Source: Brasenia schreberi
Lineage: Eukaryota; Streptophyta; Magnoliopsida; Nymphaeales; Cabombaceae
Direction of reading: 5' to 3'
Assembly: GCA_036023115.1 (NCBI GenBank)
Contig: JAYKKT010000089.1
Span: forward strand, 21,633,001-21,697,000
Length of the DNA: 64,000 nucleotides
Below the pieces are notes generated by a model. It was not told where the DNA came from and did no database searches. It was given only the letters and a program-made list of their open reading frames with translations. A program made the position numbers and the translations under genes. Positions 10,971 through 22,739 of this stretch are shown one piece after another (position 1 is the first letter of the stretch; each line of letters opens with the position of its first letter).

Positions 10971-11879
10971 TTTGGGGCCAGCCGAGCCCCCTCTCCTCTC
11001 TCATCCCTTTCTCTCTTCTCTCACCTACTCCACCTTGGAACTCCAGCCAGCTCCGCTCCATGCCACCATCACCTCCTGGCCAGCTTCACTCCTTGCCACC
11101 CGACTGCACCAACCTGCCACCGTTCGGCTGCCTCCCTTGGACACCCACCACCTTCACCTTCCTCTCCGGTTAGTACCCCATCCTAACACCACCCTCTCTT
11201 CACTCCCCCTCCACTCTCAGCCACCACACGCCACCCTTCCTTAGCCTAGTCTCCACTTCTTCCAGCCGGCCACCACCTAACTACCTGCCACCATTAGGCC
11301 AGTCACAACCGACTGCACCACCCGCCACCCTACATCTCCCTTAGACAGCCCCCTAGCTAAGCTCCCTCAGCCCTACCTTCCCTTAGGACCTGCCCTACTC
11401 CTTAGTAACAGCCCTAACTAGTTCCCCTTTTTCTTCCCTAAGTCACCCTACCCCCAACCTCAACCAAGGCAGCCCCCCCCATCACCCGGCTAGCGCCAAG
11501 GTGCCACACCTGCAGCACCTTGCTTCCCTCCGGTCAGCACCCACTTGCCGCGCCCTTCCAAGGAGCTCCCTCTTGCAGCCCAAGGCGATATACCAGCCCA
11601 AGCGCAAGTAAGTCACCTCCGGACCAGCTATACGTAAGTGTCTAACTTGGTCCTTGTTTATAGACTTGCTTAAGCTTAATTAAATTTGAAACGGGGTTGT
11701 AATAACGGAGCATTGTCTCCCCCCGCTTGTAATAACGTGGTTTGGCACACCCACACACACGTGCACTTGAACCTAACTAGATCTTAGCTGCACACGATTT
11801 TGACACACACATGGGCCTAATGAGCCCTTAAGATATAGACTTACTTATATAATTTAAGTTGTGTGGGGTTTTGCTTAAG

Positions 11880-12240
11880 TTGTGTGTGTTGTCTTTCAAT
11901 TCTCGTACTCATACACATTGAGCTTTCGCTCTTATTTGTAAGACCCTATTAAGGGCCGTGTTATAATTTCCCTTGGGTGTTTTAATTTCATGTCGTGTGC
12001 GTAGTACTTCAATTCTACACTCACACACATTGAGCTTTTGCTCTTACTCCCAAGACCTTAGTCAAGGCCTATTGCAATTTATATTTGGGTTTAATTTCAT
12101 GTCGTGTGCGTAGTACTTCAATTCTACACTCTCACACATTGAGCTTTCGCTCTTACTCCCAAGACCTTAGTTAAGGCCATATTACAAGTTATATTTGGTT
12201 TCATTTAAGTCGTGTGAGTTGTCTTTCAAATATACACACA
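11880..12240 (+). repeat. Tandem ~100-bp units in LTR C
   Basis: Three units with CACACATTGAGCTTTCGCTC (one copy has TTTTGCTC, which breaks the inverted repeat) and AAGACCTTAGT(T/C)AAGGCC. Same array type as in the other long LTRs. Confidence 0.75.
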
Positions 12241-12989
12241 ACACCCACGCAACACGTTGGCGACCTTCGGGCCCATATATATTATAAATATTTCCCTTTC
12301 GGCTATGTCTTTAAGATTTGGGTTTTAAGGTTCAGCAGTGTGCGTAGTCTTTACATATATACACGGCACACACTCGCACAATTGAGCCTTTCCGCTCTTA
12401 AGATATAGCCATATTTCCCTTTTGCAATTTCCCTTTTGCAATTTACATTTCAAGTCATTTCCCTTCCGCATTGTCTTTCAATTCGGGTTTTCCCTTTGGA
12501 GTTGCGTGAGTTTGCATTGCATATACGCTATACCATGAGTTAGGATGCATATTGCATCAAAGCAAACCCCACACTCCCGCTCAAAATCGCCTCACTTAGG
12601 TCACGTGTTCATAACACACACCTAGTTGGCCCGAAAAGGGATAAAAAGAAAGACATAGGCACGTGCAAATCCACGTGAAATAAAACTTGAAAATCATATA
12701 AAAACAACCCGAATCGAATACCTCAAACATTTTCGTAGGTTCTCATATTTAAAACTCGATTTTCTAAGCATACAGACTGACCCTTACACATCGGTGCAAG
12801 AAGGTCTGCGACGAAAAGAGCTTGCTTTCTCACAGTCGCCACGTTAGGAGTCAGATTTCAAAATATCTCTTCGCTAGCTTAAGCAAGCTAGCTGGCATGC
12901 CCTTTTTGCTTAAATAGGACTTAGACACACGAAAAGATTCGATTCAGGCCTAAGAACCAGGAGCAAGAACTTTTTGTGTCTATAGGATT

Positions 12990-13007
12990 TGGCACGCCCG
13001 GTGGGAC
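12990..13007 (+). promoter_or_regulatory. Primer-binding site, element C
   Basis: TGGCACGCCCGGTGGGAC, five bases after the LTR end. It starts TGG as expected for pairing with a tRNA CCA end. The identical 18-mer occurs in G (42589) and in E (minus, 37011-37028); D and F have one-base variants. I could not match it to a plant tRNA from memory. Confidence 0.75.
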
Positions 13008-13121
13008 GTGAGTCTTTTGAAAATCGAGTCATCTTAGGAAACTTGCGAAAAATTTTCTAAAGGTGTCATTTTAAACTCCTTTTTTGTACTTCAGGTGTAG
13101 GATTTTTCAAAGCTTGAAAGC

Positions 13122-14640
13122 ATGTCAAAATCAAACCCAAGTGAAGTGTCGAGCCAAGGCTCATGCGCATCAAGTTCTCATTCTAGGAGGGTTTTGAAAA
13201 ATAAAATCAAACTAGAAGAGATAGAAGATTTGAGAAGGGAATTCGAGGCCAAAATCGATGCTCTCAACCAAGAGGCTGAGGCAGGCGATTCATGTTCATC
13301 AAATGGTGAACAAAAGGCCAAGAAAAAAACTGAAAAACCTCGCAAACATAAAGAGGCCTCCGTAATGGAAGGCAACCAAAACCACGAGTCCTTCACACAA
13401 AAGGATTGTAAAGCCCTACAGCAACTGAGCCCTACAGCAACTGCTGAAAGAGCAAAATAAAGAGAAAAGGAGTTACGCCCTGTCTGATTTCCTACCCATG
13501 GATTATGAAACAGACAGTGACGATGAAATACCAAACTTCCATCGGTATGATGGCATGGGAGACCCTAGGTCTCACTTGCAACTTTTCTCACGTCGAGCCC
13601 ATAAGAAGAAAAAGGACTCGATGAAATGGGTGTATTGGTTCCCTCTATCCCTTAAAGGCACAACTGCCAAATGGCTGGCTTCCTACGATCTAAGCCAGTT
13701 CGCTACTTTTGAAGAGTTAGCGAACTGCTTTATGCAAAGATTTGCACATAACGTAGAAGTCACGCCGATTTTAAACACTTTAAGGGATACAAAGCAAGGC
13801 ATGAACGAAGACGTGCATGCCTTCATTATACGATGGAGGTCCCTTTTAGGCCAAGTGCGAGAGCCAATATCCGAAGGATGCGCAGTCATGCTCATCCTGG
13901 ATAATTTTAAAAATGATCTAAAGACCCTTCTCTCACTTCATGAAATCTCAACTTTCCATAAGTTGATCAAAAAAGCATCCCTTTTTTAAACCAATTTGAA
14001 GAAAGGGATATACGATCACTTATGGAAAGGAAGTGCCATTTCAAAAACCCGCTTGGAGAAGCCCATCACTTATGGGCTACCCACGATGGACAAAGGGGCA
14101 AAGCCCCATAAAATCGCCAATGTCCGGGTGGATCCAGGTCTGGCAGGCACTTCGAAAAATTTTGAAAAATTAGAAAAGGAAAGGGAAAGAAACTTCCAAA
14201 AACCTATTGAAAAACGGGAGTACACTCCGCTAGGGCAACCTATGTCGGAGGTCCTAGACCTCCTACTTGCCCAAGGCATGATTGAACTCCCCGAAATCCC
14301 CGAGGGAGTCACTTCCAAAGGGGGATATTTAAACCACTTTTCTAAGTATCATCGGCTCAAAGGCCATGATACAACTCAAGCTATCTCAAGCTATCTTTAA
14401 ACAAAATCGAGAACTTGATAGCGGAGGGCCAGCTCTAGGTCATTGCGGAACCTAAGCCAACTCAAGCTATCTTTAAAGAACCCTTTCCCAAGCACGCTAG
14501 TAGCAGTGGGAAAGGAAAGGAGGTATGTACCCTCACCTTTTTAAAAGATCTAGCGCATTCATGTGAGTCTGGTCGATCCACTTGTGCGTCTACTCTTGTA
14601 CTTTACAAGAAACCTGCCCAAGTAATCATCCGGGGACCAC
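13122..14640 (+). pseudogene. Element C gag (broken)
   Basis: Gag forms the virus-like particle. It starts MSKSNPSEVSSQGSCASSS, followed by a charged, probably coiled-coil segment (IEDLRREFEAKIDALNQEAE). The capsid domain (about 13600-13980) has WVYWFPLSLKG, AKWLASYDL and MQRFAHNVEVTP. The zinc-knuckle region near 14340 has lost the first Cys (SKYH) and the last Cys. Breaks: a 16-bp tandem duplication (AGCCCTACAGCAACTG twice, about 13413-13444) shifts frame; GAA to TAA at about 13987; a stop at about 14398. Start chosen by matching D, F and G. Confidence 0.9.
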
Positions 14641-16012
14641 TAAGAGCTGAATCCCCGGCTTAACCAGTTTTAAAAATCCAAGGTGTCCAAAACTCATGGT
14701 TAGATCCAGTTTAAGTACGAACCCTAGGTTGGTCATGGGGGAAGTGACAAGATCCGGAAGGATCTATCAACCCCCGCACCTACAAAGTGTTAAAAAGGTG
14801 GTCAGTGTGCCTGACCCCTCAAAAGCATGTATTCCTAGAGTTTTGCCGAAAGCAGACAATGGGAAAATCGTTTTAAACCCTTATGATTTCGAAAACCATC
14901 TTTCAAAGATTCCTATCCACATGTCCATCCTAGTGCTTATACAAACTTCGCCTAGGCATAGACTGGTGCTAGAGAAAATTCTAGAAAGAGCTAAGGTTAG
15001 TTCGAACATAAGTCCTGAATCCCTGTCTGACCAAGTGGCGTCAATAGGAGCAAAATCGCCCATCACTTTTTCAGAAGATGATGTAGATAGACCCTACGAG
15101 TCCCATAACCAAGCCCTGCATATTGAGGTGGTTCTGAATAACCACACTCTAGACAGGTGCCTTGTCGATGGGGGAGGAGGGCTCAACATCCTTCCACTTC
15201 ATGTGGCGTATCAAATCGGAGTCACCTTGACTTCTGTGAACCCAAGTCCCATCGTTATCACCGGATATGATGGGAATGCGTCTAGACCCTTAGGATCGAT
15301 CGAACTCCCTATGGAAACGGGAGGGATCGCACACACGGGGGTGTTCCATGTCTTGGACATCCACCCCCATTATAACCTATTGTTGGGAAGGCCCTAGATA
15401 CACAGCTTGTGCGCTGTGCCATCCACCTTCCACAGGTGTGTAAAGATCCCTTTCAGGGACCAAGTCGTGGTGATCCTAGGTGAGAATCACCCTCAGCTTT
15501 AGGGGATAATAAACTCCCCTTGTTTGTCGAGTTCCCAGGCCCATGAGGCTAACCTGGGGCAGACCATGGTTGAGCCGCCAATGCTCGTGTTAGCAAGCCC
15601 TAAGAAGGTTGTATACGTCAGGGGACCACCCAAAGATGGCCCCCTCCCAATCCTAACCCTCCTAGGAAGACCCAAACATCCCTTATTTCCAAAACCCCTG
15701 GAAAAAAAGCCATATGTGCATGATATGGACGACAGCAAATTCCAGGACCACGATTTATACCCTAACTTTTCAAAAAATAAAAAATCATGGAACATGCTGT
15801 TGAACATGGGCTATACGCCCTATAAAAGTCTAGGGGCACAAAACCAGGGTCTCCAAGAGCCAATACTTCCTAGGGCCAACCCAAGCCGATATGGGATCGG
15901 CTATACTCCCAAAATACCGCCAGAGCCACCCCCAGTGACCACTTGGGTTAAGGGTGCCCTGGAGCCTACCCTAGAAGAGACCTATGATTTAGACCTCCTA
16001 TTCCGAGTCTAA
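14640..16012 (+). pseudogene. Element C protease and G-patch-like segment, end of ORF1 (broken)
   Basis: In G, gag and protease are in one frame, so this is the rest of ORF1. The retropepsin-like aspartic protease lies about 15110-15420: CLVDGGGGLNILPLHVAYQI with the catalytic Asp in DGG rather than DTG/DSG, and a second loop LLLGRP. TGG to TAG at 15395 stops it. A linker follows with LLGRPKHPLFPK, then a G-patch-like motif (about 15785-15870: NMGYxPYKxLGxxNQG) and a conserved tail ending ETYDLDLLFRV at a TAA (16010-16012) that G also has. Confidence 0.85.
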
Positions 16013-16037
16013 CCCGTAGTGTTTTCCCTTTATAGGT

Positions 16038-17832
16038 ATGATAGAAGATCCCTTTTATAAAAATACAAAAAACATTTGAAAAACTCGAAATCAAAAAAAT
16101 GGAAAAATTGTAAAAACCAAAAACATTAGAAAATCAAAAACTCAAAAATAGAGTAGTTTGTATAGTTCCTAAAGTTCTTGTTTTACAAAAAACCAAAAAA
16201 ATCGAAAATCTACAAAATACCAAAAAGATTTTGTACATAGCTACTCCTGGTAAGACTTTGGAAAAAGAAAAGGATTTCGAAAGAAACGTCGTTTGTATAA
16301 CCAGACCAAAAATTTTGAAATCAATTGAAAATCCAAGTGTTAAACCAGGTCTTTTAAAAACTCACGCATCAAATTCCCTCGAGTCTATAACCCACGAGAA
16401 TGATCGAAGCCCATAAGTGGATCCCCTTGAGGAAGATCCCGCTTTTGAGCTCCCAGAATTTTATAAAATTCTCGATTTTAAAAGACCTTCCAATTCAGTA
16501 GGAGGAGATTTCATACAGGTGAACCTAGGGAGTGATTCCAATCCCAAACTCATCATGATAGGCGCATGTTTGCATGAACATGAAAGATCAGCATTCATTG
16601 CATTTCTACGAACCTATTTAGATGTGTTTGCATGGACGTATGAAGACATGCCAGGCATAGACCCCAGCATTGTCGAACATCGTCTTCCCTTAGATGCGGA
16701 TGTAAAACCCATAAAGCAGAAGCTTAGGAAAATACATCCGAATGTACACGCATAAGTTAAAGAGGGTTTAGAAGATCTGCTAAAAGCCAGATCTATAAAA
16801 CCCATTGCGTATTCTGATTGGTTATCAAACATCGTTGTAGTTTGAAAAACCAATGAGAAAATTCGAATATGCATCGATTTCAGAAACCTGGACAAAGCCA
16901 CTCCAAAGGATAATTATCCTTTACCAAACATAGATTTGATAGTCGATAGTACAGCAAATCATGAAATGTTTTCATTTATGGATGGCTATTCAGGCTATAA
17001 TCAAATTAAATTAAGTCCACGAGATCAGGGTAAGACCGCATTCACAACCCCGTGGGGCACGTACTGTTATACAGTCATGCCCTTTGGTTTGAAAAATGCC
17101 GGCGCAACATACCAGAGAGTCATGACCACGATCTTCCATGATCAGATTCATGAGCTCGTAGAAGTGTATATAGATGATCTCTTGGCGAAATCCAAAACCC
17201 GATGCACTCATATCGAATGTTTGCAAAAGATTTTTGAAAGGCTTAGGCTTTATAAAGTAAAGCTAATCCCTCAAAAATGTGTATTCGGGGTAGAGTCTGA
17301 AAAGCTTCTAGGCTTTATGGTGAGCCAAAGGGGTATAGAAGTTGACCCCTCTGAGTGTCGAGCCATCATAGACATGTCTCCACCCTCCAATCTCACACAA
17401 ATTCGTAGCCTCCAGGGTCGATTACAGTCCGTTCGCCGATTTATATCAAATCTGACGACTAGATGCGAACCCTTTAACAAACTGTTGAGGAAGGGCACGA
17501 AATTTTCATGGGATGACAACTGCCAAAGGTCCTTCGAGAGACTGAAGGCATACCTGGTTAATCCCCCTGTTTTGAATCCTCCGAAGCAAGGAAAACCTCT
17601 TTTACTTTACATTTCCGTGCATACGAATGCTTTGGGAGCTCTATTAGCTCAATACGAGGATGACACCCATAAGGAGTATGCCATCTACTATATTTCGAAA
17701 ACTCTCTTGGCTTACAAAAGGAATTATCAAGCCATGGAGAAGACGTGCTTGGCCCTAGTTTGGGCCTGCCAAAAATTTAGACACTATTTCCTAGATCATG
17801 AGATCTGGATAGTGTCCAAGCTTGATCCCATG
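16038..17832 (+). pseudogene. Element C ORF2: reverse transcriptase and RNase H (broken, truncated)
   Basis: ATG at 16038 is 25 nt after the ORF1 stop, in the +1 frame. A lysine/asparagine-rich leader runs to about 16400. RT follows: FMDGYSGYNQI (16974), MPFGLKNAGATYQ (17080), active site YIDD (17167-17178), LLGFMVSQRGIEVDP (17308). The RNase H start LLLYISVHTNALGALLAQ lacks the usual first Asp, as is common in Tat elements. Nonsense changes lie at about 16414 (GAA to TAA), 16756 (CAA to TAA) and 16845 (CGA to TGA); an early A-run indel shifts the leader. Coding stops at KLDP where minus-strand sequence begins. Confidence 0.92.
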
Positions 17833-18586
17833 ATGGTGCATACAAGCTTAATCCCACACTCTTAGGCTAAACCCACATGATTAACCCAAAGCTTGACACA
17901 AAAGTCAAGCCCACCATATTCTCACTCATATTTTATCCTATTCTCTCTCATACCCAAGCTTTTCACGTGAATTTCTTGTGAGCCCCACCTCCATTTATGA
18001 GAAGGTAATGTGAGCCATGGATGTGGATATTGGATTGGATCTTTGGATCCAAATCCATATACATGTTTGGATTTAGATCTGGATATATATGGTCCAGATC
18101 CGGTCTAAATCTGATTTTCTGACTCCTTCATGGTATTTTCAAAACGGACGGTTTGTGCGGGGCCTGACAGCATCAGTACTCCGTCTTGTGTTGGGTCTTC
18201 GCTAACATTGTCGTCCGCTCCTCTTTTCACCTTCCGGAGATCATTTCAATAGATTTGTTGATAACAGGGGCTTGGGTGTCCGAGATTTCAGGGATGATTC
18301 TGATACGAGACTTGATGTGCCGGGCTTGACATATGCTCTGGTTCCGGGCTCTCTTTCGCTTTTATTGTCCTACTTTCATCGGGCCAAGTTGCTTTCCGGG
18401 GTTTCAAAATACCTTTTTAAAGGTTTTAAAACTATATAACACATATTTTAAAACACATATGATTTAAACATATGTACAGGGTTGCCTGGAAGGCTCCTGG
18501 GTTTCCAGACTCAAAATAGCCTTTTGGGGCGGCTTTTGCAAAACCAGGTGTTTTGAGGAAATCATGGGATTTTGGGGTGTTTACAG
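17833..18586 (-). mobile_element. Truncated LTR (U3 part), element D or a sibling
   Basis: On the minus strand it begins TGTAAACACCCC at 18586 and follows the U3 half of LTR D (21330-22097) at roughly 90% identity by eye. It stops near 17835 (GGTGCATACAAGC) where plus-strand C RNase H starts. On its right it touches gag sequence directly, with no polypurine tract. It is probably the 3' LTR of an internally deleted D, or a separate insertion into D gag. Confidence 0.7.
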
Positions 18587-18827
18587 TTACCTTCCATCGC
18601 GGAAGTCTCTTTGTGTTTGCGAGGTTTTCAAATTTCTTCTTGGACTTTGGTTCGCCATTTGATGAACATGAATTGCCTGCTTCAGCCTCTTGGCTAAGAG
18701 CGGCGATTTTGGCCTCGAAGTCCCTTCTCAAGTCTTCAATCTCTTGTTTTTTCGAAAACTTTCTAGATTGAGAACTTGATGCGCATGATCCATGGCTAGA
18801 TACCTCTTGGGAGCCTGGACTTGACAT
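18587..18827 (-). pseudogene. Element D gag, N-terminal fragment
   Basis: About 80 codons of gag from MSSPGSQEVSSHGSCASSS through the coiled-coil-like IEDLRRDFEAKIAALSQEAE, cut off at LTR sequence. It matches the C and G gag starts closely. A gag leader (18828-18949) and a primer-binding site lie upstream. All capsid, pol and 3' UTR sequence is missing. Confidence 0.85.
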
Positions 18828-18949
18828 GCTTCAATATGCTTTTCAAAACAAATCCTAAGTATGGAAATGCAACAAAACAAAGTTAAAACACTTTAGAAAA
18901 AAAAATTCATGAGGTTTTTCTACATGAATTGACTCTGCACAAGGCCCAG

Positions 18950-18967
18950 GTCCCACCGGGCATGCCA
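18950..18967 (-). promoter_or_regulatory. Primer-binding site, element D
   Basis: Reads TGGCATGCCCGGTGGGAC on the minus strand, one base different from the C, E and G sites, and is separated by 4 bases from the LTR end at 18972. It fixes D as a minus-strand element with its 5' LTR on the right. Confidence 0.75.
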
Positions 18968-19729
18968 AACCTGTAGACACAGAAAATTTCCACTTCTGGT
19001 TCATAGGCCCGAAGTGAACCTTTTCGTGTGTCTAAGTCGTTTTTAACAAAAAGGGGCGTGCCAGCTAGCTTGCTTAAGCTAGCGAAGTAAGTTTTGAAAT
19101 CTGACTTTATCGGGAAGATTGTGAGCAAGTGAGCTCTTTTCGTCGCAGACCTTCTTGCACCGATGCACAAGGGTTAGTCTGTACGCTTGACAAAGTCTTT
19201 AAAATCTAAACCTCTTTGAAAAATACCCGAAGTGTTTGGGCTTTGTTTGTACGATTGCAAATTTTATTACACGTGGGATTTGCACGTGCCCATGTCTTTC
19301 TTTTTAAGCTTTTGAGGGCCAACTAGGCGTGTGCACAAGTGTCCTAAGTTGGGCGATTTTTGCACGGGAGTGTGGGGTTTGCTTTGATGCAATATGCATC
19401 CTAACTTGTGGTATGGCGTATATGCAATGCAAACTCACACAACTCCAAAGGGAAAACCCGAATTGAAAGACAATGCGGAAGGGAAATGACTTAATGGAAA
19501 TTGCAAAAGGGAAATATGGCTATATCTTAAGAGGGGAAAGGCTCAATTGTGCAAGTGTGTGTCGTGTATATATGGAAAGACTACGCACATAACTGAACCT
19601 TAAAACCCAATTCTTAAAGACATAGCCGAAGGGAAATACTTATAATATATATGGGCCCGAAGGTCGCCAACGTGTGCGTGGGTGTTGTGTGTATATGGAA
19701 AAGACAACTCACATGACTTGTAATGTAAA

Positions 19730-20060
19730 ACCCAAATATAATTGCAATATGGCCTTGACTAAGGTCTTGGGAGTAAGAGCGAAAGCTCAATGTGTGTGAG
19801 TATAGAATTGAAATGCTACGCATACAACTTGAATTTAAACACCCAAGGGAAATTGCAATACGGCCTTTACTAAGGTCTTGGGAGTAAGAGCGAAAGCTCA
19901 ATGTGTATGAGTGTGGAAATTGAAAGACCACGTACACAACTTGAATTAAAACACCCAAGGGAAATTGCAATACGGCCCTTATTAGGGTCTTGGGAATAAG
20001 AGCGAAAGCTCAATGTGTGTGAGTGTGGAAATTGAAAGACCATGCACACAACTTAATTTA
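19730..20060 (-). repeat. Tandem ~110-bp units in LTR D
   Basis: Three units, seen on plus as GTCTTGGGAGTAAGAGCGAA followed by AGCTCAATGTGTGTGAGTG. GAGCGAAAGCTC is an inverted repeat. Same array as in the other long LTRs, in the opposite orientation. Confidence 0.8.
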
Positions 20061-20884
20061 AACCCCACGCAACTTAATATACATAATTATAACTATATCT
20101 TAAGGGCTGATTAGGCTCGTGTGTGTGCCAAAATCATGTGCAGCTAAGAGCGAAATAGCTCAAGTGCATGTGTGTGTGGGTGTGCCAAACCACGTTATTA
20201 CAAGCGGGGGGAGACAACGCTCTATTATTACAACCCCGTATCAAATTTAATTAAATGTAAGCAAGTTCATAATAAGGACCGAGTTAGGCACTTACATGTA
20301 GTTGGTCCGGGTGTAACTTGCTTGGCTTTGGCCTATGTGAGTCGCCTTGGACAACCGAAGGGGAGCTCCTTGGATGCATGTGGGCGGCAAGTAGGGTCTT
20401 AGCCGAATGAAGACTTGAGGATGGCCGAGTGGTGGGTGCAGCAAGTAGGGATGTTAGGTGGGGTTGTGGTAGGTTAGGGTGTTAGCTAGGTGGTGGCAGG
20501 TTAAGGGTGAAGGCTTAGCTAGGGGCTGGGAATTGGATGGCTAAGGGAAGGTGGGGAGGTAGGGTGTGAAGTGTCCAGGTGTAAGGGAGAAGGCTGTGGT
20601 GACGGGTGATAGAGTGTGTGGCTGGGTAAGAAGGGGAGAGGAAGATAGGTTAGATGGGGCTGAGATGGGGGTACTAACCGTGGGTGGCGGAGGTTGGTGG
20701 TGGCCGGAGGTGGTGGAAGGAGGTGGCAGCCGAATGGGGTGTGCAGCCGGGTGAGGGAGTGGGAAGGTGGCAGTCGGGTGGGGTGCGCAGGTGGCAGCCG
20801 GGTGGAGTGGCGGTGGAGGTGGCACAACTGGGGGGTGATGGAGTGAGATGGGGTGGAAGAGAGGGTAGGTGAGAGAGGAGAGAG

Positions 20885-20925
20885 AGGGATCACAAAACCC
20901 GCCCCAAAAGGGGGGTTTTTATAGG
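20885..20925 (-). promoter_or_regulatory. LTR D TATA box and hairpin
   Basis: On the minus strand TATAAAAA (20923 to 20916) is followed by CCCCCC TTTT GGGGCGGGTTTT. The AAACC..CCCC and GGGG..GGTTT arms can pair. Same layout as the plus-strand LTRs with a different loop. Confidence 0.6.
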
Positions 20926-22097
20926 CATGGGCTGGGGTCGGTTGGGAGTGGTATGGGGTAGATATTTAGGATATGATTGGCTGGTGGGGTGGTTTGGGTA
21001 GGTCGGCTAGGGGGGAGTGGTATGGTGGTTTAGGGTAGGTCGGTTAGGGTGGCTGGGAATTAAGGGTTAGGGTCTAATTAGGTGGGTTAAGGTGGGATTA
21101 GGTTTAGTTTAGTTAGGGTCTAGGTAGTCTAGTTAGGTGGGGTGAGCTAGGTGAGGTCGGCTAGGTATGGTTAGGGTGGTTTTGGATGGGGACGGCTGGA
21201 TTGGGTCAGGTTTAGGGGGGAGTAGCTAGGTGAGGTGGGTTAGCTTAGGGCTAGGTTTTAGGAGCATCCCCTTGGCGTCGATCCATGGACCTAGTTGCAG
21301 CCATGTTCATGTTGGTGCAGCCCCAGGTTAGGTATAGGTGCATACAAGCTTAAACCCACACTCTTAGGCTAAACCCACATGGTTAACCCACCCTTGACTA
21401 AAGTCAAGCCCACCAACTTTCTCACTCATACTTTATCCCCCTTCTCTCTCGACCCAAGCTTTTCACGTGAATTCTTTGTGGGCCCCACCTCCATTTATGA
21501 GAAGGTGATGTGGGCCATGGATGTGGATATTGGATTGGATCTTTGGATCCAAATCCAAACCCAAAACCACATGCATGTTTGGGTCTGGATTTGGATATAT
21601 ATGGTCCAGATCCGGCCCAAATCTAATTTTCTGACTCCTTCATGGTGTTTCGAAATGGACGGTTTGTGCGGGGCCTGACAGCATCAGTACTCCGTCTTGC
21701 GTTGAGTCTTCGCCAACATTGTCATCCGCTCTTCTTCTCACCTTCCGAAGATCATTTTAACAAACTTGTTGATATTAGGGGCTTGGATGTCTGAGAATTA
21801 GGGGATGATTCTGATATGAGAGTTGATGTGTCGGGCTTAAAATATGCTCCAGGTCTGGGCTCTCTTTCACTTCTTCGGTCCTGCTTTCATCAGGCAAAGT
21901 TGCTTTTCGGGGTTTCAAAATACCTTTTTAAGCTGTTAAAAAGCTGTATGTATATACTTTTAAAACATATATGATTTAAACATATGTACAGGGTTGTTTG
22001 GAAGGCTCCTGGGTTTCCAAACTCAAAATAGCCCTTTGGGGCTGCTTTTGCAAAACCAAGTAATTTGAGAAAATCGTGGGATTTTGGGGTGTTTACA

Positions 22098-22739
22098 AGG
22101 CCCCACCTCCATTTATGAGAAGGTGATATGGGCCATGGATGTGGATATTGGATTTGGATCTTTGGATCCAAATCCAAATCCAAATGCATGTTGGGTTTGG
22201 ATCTGGATATATATGGTCCAGATCTGGCCCAAATCTGATTTTCTGATTCCTTCATGGCGTTTCGAAACGGACAGTTTGTGTGGGGCCTGACTGCATCAGT
22301 ACTCTGTCTTGCGTTGGGTCTTCGCCAACATTGTCGTCCGCTCTTCTTCTCACCTTCTGGAGATCATTTTGAGTAAATTGTTGATATCAGGGGCTTAGAT
22401 GTCCGAGAATCTGGGGATGCTTTAGACATGAGAGTTGATATGCCGGGCTTGAAATATGCTTCGGGTCTGGGCTCTCCTTTGCCTTTTTGATCCACTTTTA
22501 TCAAGCTAGGAGGCTTTCTAGGCTTTTTCGCTCCTTTCTGTGGCTGCTTTTGATCAGGTTGTACCTGTTGGACTCAGCTCTTTACAAAATTGGGACTTGG
22601 CCCAAATATAATATATTTTATACCAAATCTGGAGTTTTTACAACTCCTGGGCTTTCGAAAACTCAAAATCTTGTCTTTGAAAAGGGGATTTTAAAACCAG
22701 GTATGCTTTCGAAGATTATGGAAATTTGGAGTGTTTACA
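22098..22739 (-). mobile_element. 3' LTR of element E (U3 fragment)
   Basis: On minus it starts TGTAAACACTCC at 22739, directly after a polypurine tract, and runs to 22098 where D is inserted. It matches 61500-62155, the U3 of the E 5' LTR, in order and in private features such as the CTTTTTGATCC segment absent from D. The rest of this LTR, expected left of D, is not present. Confidence 0.8.

Larger units (their letters stand above)
9735..12984 (+). mobile_element. LTR C, shared between two internal regions
   Basis: Starts TGTAAACACCCC and ends TGTCTATA (expected CTACA, one change). A polypurine tract lies on its left and a primer-binding site plus gag on its right, so it is both a 3' and a 5' LTR. 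Layout as in B: telomere-like stretch about 10560-10860, TATAAA at 10929, tandem units about 11880-12230, a U5 hairpin near 12790 (stem weakened, CTTAC/GCAAG), and a palindrome near 12875 with the altered decoy TGGCATGCCC. Confidence 0.88.
18972..22097 (-). mobile_element. 5' LTR of element D
   Basis: Complete LTR of 3126 bp, reading TGTAAACACCCC (from 22097) to CTACA (18972) on the minus strand. It carries all family landmarks: U3 GGATTT block, telomere-like stretch (20940-21260 as TTAGGG-like on plus), TATA near 20920, tandem units 19730-20060, a U5 palindrome (imperfect) and TGGCACGCCC near 19055. It lies inside LTR E; the right flank AGGCC is the candidate target duplication, but no left partner remains. 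Confidence 0.85.
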
